DNA from: DATIYW01 sp035517415
GTDB lineage: Bacteria > Acidobacteriota > Thermoanaerobaculia > Thermoanaerobaculales > Thermoanaerobaculaceae
Reading direction: 5' to 3'
NCBI GenBank assembly: GCA_035517415.1
Contig: DATIYW010000187.1
Span: 1 to 8,680 of the forward strand
Length of the DNA: 8,680 bases
Below the pieces are notes generated by a model. The model saw only the letters and a program-made list of their open reading frames with translations. It ran no database searches and was not told the origin of the DNA. The number at the start of each line of letters is the position of its first letter. Position 1 is the stretch's first letter. Of this stretch, positions 6,701 through 8,680 are shown one piece after another. The translations under genes were made by a program, and so were the position numbers.

Positions 6701-8013
6701 GCCGCTCCCGCCTCGCCCTCGACGCGGCCGTGCAGAGTGCCGGCGAGGTGCTCGCGCGCCGCGGCGCGCGCTACGAGGTGTTCGCCCGGCTCGGGCAGAC
6801 GACCGTCGTCACGCGGGAGGCCGACGGCGAGTGGCGGCGCGGCACGACGCGCGAGGTGGGCGTCGGCTGTCGGGTCGCGGCGGGCGGGCGCGCCGGGTTC
6901 GCCGCCGCGGCCGGGAGCGGCGCTCGAGCCGGGCGCGACGCGGCCCAGGCGGCGATCGAGGCGATGGTCTCGGACGCCGACCCGCTCCCGCCGCGAGGCG
7001 TGCTCGGCACCGCGCCGGCGCCTCCGCCGGCCGCAGTGATCGATCTGGAGGCGCAGGAGTCGTTCGCCCGGGAGCTCGCCGCCCGCCTCGATCGCGCGCG
7101 GGCCGACCTCCGGCTGGCACGGGTGCGCACGCTCGCGGGCGCGTCGACGACCACGCTCGTGACCGGCGAGGGGTTCCGGGCCCGGGCGGACGCGTCCGGT
7201 GCCGTCGTCGAGCTGCTCGTCGCCCCCGAGCGCGGACCCTGGCGTCACTTCCACTTCGCCGCCCGCGAGTTCGCCGCCCTCGACCTCGACGCGCTCGCCC
7301 GGCGCGCCGTCGACGCGACGCTCCTGACGATGGCCGGCCCGGGGGCGCCGCACGCGCTCGCCGACGTCCTGCTCGCCCCGGCCGTGGCGGCGCCGCTGGT
7401 GGTGGCGCTGGCGCAGGAGCTGGTCCGCCCCCGGGACGACGCGGCCGCCCCGCTCCGTGCCGCTCGGGTGTCCCGCGCCTGGCGACTGACCGACCAGCGC
7501 GCCGGCCCCGGCGGTCTGCTGCCGCTCCCGTGCGACGGCGAGGGGCTGCCGTCGGCCGGCCTCGAGCTCGTCGGCGCCGGCCGGATCGGCCCGCCGCACA
7601 CCAGCTGGGCGGACGCGCAGCGCACCGGCGCCACGGCGGGTGGCGCGGTGCGGCCCTCCTACCGCCACCCACCGGCGACCGGCCCCGCCAACCTCGTCGT
7701 GACGGGCGCGCTGGGGGCGAGCCAGGCGCGGCTGCTCGAGCGCCTCGGCGACGGCTTCTACCTCGCGGTACCGGCCGGCCCGGTCCGCGTCGAGCCCGGA
7801 CGGCTCGCATTCGCCCTGCGCACGGCCGCCGTCGCGATCCGGCGCGGCCGACCGGTCGCCGCCCACCCGCTCGTCGAGCTCCGCGGCTCGATCAGGCGGC
7901 TGCTCGCCGGGCTTGAGGCCGCCGGCGACGACGGCGAGGCGTTCTCGCTCGCGTGCGCCGTGACCACCCCGTCGCTGCTCTTCCGCCGGCTCGGGATCGC
8001 ATCGCTGGCCTGA
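6697..8013 (+). CDS. pmbA: TldE/PmbA-family partner of TldD
   Basis: This 438-residue protein is close in length to E. coli PmbA/TldE (about 450). Family members form a heterodimer with TldD and lack the metal-binding HExxxH, as here, so this is the non-catalytic partner that helps form the substrate chamber. Signatures are RLTDQRAGPGGL followed by CDGEGLPSAGLELVGAG (263-295), equivalent to the family's DDP..PGG...FDGEG.PT segment. SYRHPPATGPANLVV (321-335) matches the common SYR.PP.PGPTNL motif. The N-terminal domain (about 5-200) has the repeated strand-helix pattern of the family (VGVGCRVAAGGRAGFAAAAG). The ATG at 6697 overlaps the tldD stop as ATGA with GAGG 4 nt upstream, so the two are almost certainly co-transcribed and coupled. 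The C-terminus (FSLACAVTTPSLLFRRLGIASLA) matches the usual TldE tail only weakly. No separate peptide substrate gene is evident in the window. Confidence 0.85.
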   Translation: MSRSRLALDAAVQSAGEVLARRGARYEVFARLGQTTVVTREADGEWRRGTTREVGVGCRVAAGGRAGFAAAAGSGARAGRDAAQAAIEAMVSDADPLPPRGVLGTAPAPPPAAVIDLEAQESFARELAARLDRARADLRLARVRTLAGASTTTLVTGEGFRARADASGAVVELLVAPERGPWRHFHFAAREFAALDLDALARRAVDATLLTMAGPGAPHALADVLLAPAVAAPLVVALAQELVRPRDDAAAPLRAARVSRAWRLTDQRAGPGGLLPLPCDGEGLPSAGLELVGAGRIGPPHTSWADAQRTGATAGGAVRPSYRHPPATGPANLVVTGALGASQARLLERLGDGFYLAVPAGPVRVEPGRLAFALRTAAVAIRRGRPVAAHPLVELRGSIRRLLAGLEAAGDDGEAFSLACAVTTPSLLFRRLGIASLA

Positions 8014-8097
8014 CCGGCCGGGACCGTTGCGCCGTCCAAGAAACCGAATATTGCGTCCATGTCTCTGTATAAATTCGACCGCATTTGCAGTCCAGTG
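8014..8097. other. Intergenic stretch after tldE, upstream of receptor promoter
   Basis: Composition drops sharply in G+C relative to both neighbours (AATATT, TATAAATT, CATTTGCAG). Such a region would be a natural site for enhancer-binding-protein or IHF sites serving the sigma-54 promoter downstream, but I could not identify a specific site. No intrinsic terminator for the tld operon is visible just after the stop at 8013, so some readthrough into the leader is possible. Confidence 0.4.
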
Positions 8098-8114
8098 ATG
8101 CCAAACTCTGGCAT
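8098..8114. repeat. Inverted repeat ATGCCA-N5-TGGCAT overlapping the -24 element
   Basis: A perfect 6-bp inverted repeat, ATGCCA (8098-8103) and TGGCAT (8109-8114), is separated by AACTC. Its right arm is the -24 box of the putative sigma-54 promoter. A dyad placed there could let a protein compete with the sigma-54 holoenzyme. It may also be coincidental, since the right arm is constrained by the promoter itself. Confidence 0.45.
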
Positions 8115-8124
8115 TGTGCTTGCT
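8109..8124 (+). promoter_or_regulatory. Putative sigma-54 (RpoN) -24/-12 promoter for the TonB receptor
   Basis: The sequence TGGCATTGTGCTTGCT fits the sigma-54 consensus TGGCACG-N4-TTGCW. GG (8110-8111) and GC (8122-8123) have the required spacing, and 10 of the 12 defined positions match (TGGCA, TTGC and the final T). The predicted start point is about 12 nt past the GC, near 8135, giving a leader of about 200 nt. It sits in the AT-richer gap with the right orientation for the receptor gene. Sigma-54 promoters need an AAA+ activator, so the receptor would be tightly signal-dependent. The match is seen directly; activity is inferred. Confidence 0.6.
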
Positions 8125-8134
8125 TCTGTCAATT

Positions 8135-8332
8135 TTCGTGGAGTCGAACGTCCCAATTCCGCGACGAGTCGTGTGAGGCTCCGCGGGTTCCAGTCCCTTC
8201 CCCCCGGAAAGGAGGCGTGACCGATTCTCAGCTCGGCCGGGGCTCGTGCGGCAACGCCCCGGGCAGCTACGGCGAGCCGAGAGGCTCCGCTTTGATGTGG
8301 TCAAAGAACGACAACCAAGCAAGGAGGACAGG
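8135..8332 (+). promoter_or_regulatory. Structured 5' leader of the TonB receptor mRNA (candidate cis-regulatory RNA)
   Basis: The leader can form a compact fold. P1 pairs CTCGGC (8232-8237) with GCCGAG (8276-8281). P2, directly stacked on it, pairs CGGGGC (8238-8243) with GCCCCG (8256-8261) around a 12-nt loop. A 14-nt one-sided bulge (8262-8275) contains CAGCTACGGC. Competing pairings exist: GGCTCG (8241-8246) with CGAGCC (8273-8278), and GAGCC-GAGA-GGCTC (8274-8287), a hairpin with a GNRA-type tetraloop. A further perfect hairpin CTTTGA-TGTGG-TCAAAG (8290-8306) precedes an unpaired A-rich stretch and the ribosome-binding site AGGAGG (8322-8327), 5 nt from the ATG. Upstream, TTCC-CCCC-GGAA makes another small stem near 8198-8210. 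I could not match this to a known riboswitch class. Alternative folds suggest a switch or attenuator, by inference only. Confidence 0.45.
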
Positions 8333-8680
8333 ATGAGACGATTCGCAACCCTAGGCGTCTTGATCGCCTTGGTCACATTTCCCGCCTTGGCGCAGAACCC
8401 GACCGGCACGCTTTCCGGGCACGTGAGCGACGGCAAGGACGCGCTTCCGGGCGTGACCGTGACCGCCACCTCACCGGCGCTGCAGGGCGCCCGCGTCGCC
8501 ACCACCGGCGGCAGCGGCGACTACATCTTCCCGTTCCTTCCGCCCGGCGACTATCACGTCAAGTTCGAGCTCCAGGGCTTCCAGACCATCGACACGTCGA
8601 TCAAGGTCAACGCGGCCCAGACGCAGAAGCTCGACGCCACCATGCCGCAGGCCAAGGTCGCCGAAGAGGTGACCGTCACC
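8333..8680 (+). CDS. TonB-dependent outer-membrane receptor (Oar-like) with carboxypeptidase regulatory-like domain, partial
   Basis: The first 116 residues are visible; the gene continues past the right edge. The ATG at 8333 has AGGAGG (8322-8327) 5 nt upstream. A Sec signal peptide (MRRFATLGVLIALVTFPALA, cleavage near residue 20) targets the product to the envelope. Residues about 24-105 form a carboxypeptidase regulatory-like beta-sandwich, with GTLSGHVSDGKDALPGVTVT, then GDYIFPFLPPGDYHVKFELQ and GFQTI. This domain sits before the plug and barrel in Oar/SusC-like receptors, common in Acidobacteriota and Bacteroidota. The last residues EEVTVT resemble the segment just before the plug. The full protein would be expected at roughly 900-1200 residues. 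The likely role is energy-dependent import of a large substrate such as glycan or peptide; specificity cannot be read from this part. Without the barrel, a surface protein sharing only this domain cannot be strictly excluded. Confidence 0.85.
   Translation, partial: MRRFATLGVLIALVTFPALAQNPTGTLSGHVSDGKDALPGVTVTATSPALQGARVATTGGSGDYIFPFLPPGDYHVKFELQGFQTIDTSIKVNAAQTQKLDATMPQAKVAEEVTVT

Noticed and set aside
8051..8073. Sigma-70-like pair TTGCGT and TATAAA
   Set aside because: The hexamers are separated by only 11 nt instead of about 17, and no acceptable -35 lies at the right distance from TATAAA.
8185..8197. tRNA T-arm-like GGGTTCCAGTCCC
   Set aside because: The stem is only 3 bp, the purine expected at position 57 is C, and no acceptor, anticodon or D arm can be placed nearby. 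No integrase or att repeat accompanies it.
8206..8290. Cobalamin riboswitch as the identity of the leader
   Set aside because: Fragments such as GGAAAGGAGGCGTGA and GCGGCAAC loosely recall it, but there is no B12 box near the end and the order and spacing of helices do not fit.
8085..8336. 83-codon plus frame starting at TTG 8085
   Set aside because: There is no ribosome-binding site at the TTG and it runs straight through the sigma-54 promoter. Only the shorter GTG-initiated version is kept as a low-confidence observation.
5575..8505. 976-codon open frame on the minus strand
   Set aside because: It is antisense to tldD, tldE, the leader and the receptor start, and has no domain signatures.

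Overview
The window is a very GC-rich bacterial chromosome segment, with mostly G/C third codon positions and GTG starts. Three things suggest a Gram-negative such as Acidobacteriota (Thermoanaerobaculia- or Vicinamibacteria-like): an Oar-like TonB receptor with an N-terminal carboxypeptidase-regulatory fold, a secreted M12B-type metalloprotease ending in an IPT/TIG domain, and a TldD/TldE pair. This placement is inference from gene style. There is no rRNA or other marker gene to confirm it.

Layout from left to right. (1) 1-1532, minus: secreted metzincin protease, cut by the left edge. (2) 1692-5381, minus: an acyl-CoA carboxylase cluster, most likely propionyl-CoA carboxylase. Transcription order is carboxyltransferase (GTG start at 5381), a 121-bp repeat-rich gap, biotin carboxylase (GTG start at 3712), then a BT-like plus biotin-carrier protein joined by a TGATG stop/start overlap. 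(3) 5382-5494: a short divergent promoter region. (4) 5495-8013, plus: a tldD-tldE operon with an ATGA overlap. TldD keeps HExxxH and the late Cys but has a shortened N-terminal half. (5) 8014-8332: a 319-bp, comparatively AT-rich non-coding stretch holding a near-consensus sigma-54 (-24/-12) promoter and a roughly 200-nt leader with strong, mutually exclusive RNA pairings. (6) 8333-8680, plus: start of a TonB-dependent receptor, cut by the right edge.

The three carboxylase polypeptides together make one biotin-dependent enzyme. The carboxylase loads CO2 onto biotin on the carrier protein, and the carboxyltransferase moves it to an acyl-CoA, feeding propionate, odd-chain or branched-chain catabolism through methylmalonyl-CoA. 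TldD and TldE form a two-subunit peptidase. The receptor would import a large substrate across the outer membrane, and its control region is the least ordinary part of the window. No insertion sequence, CRISPR array, tRNA, rRNA or phage gene was seen.
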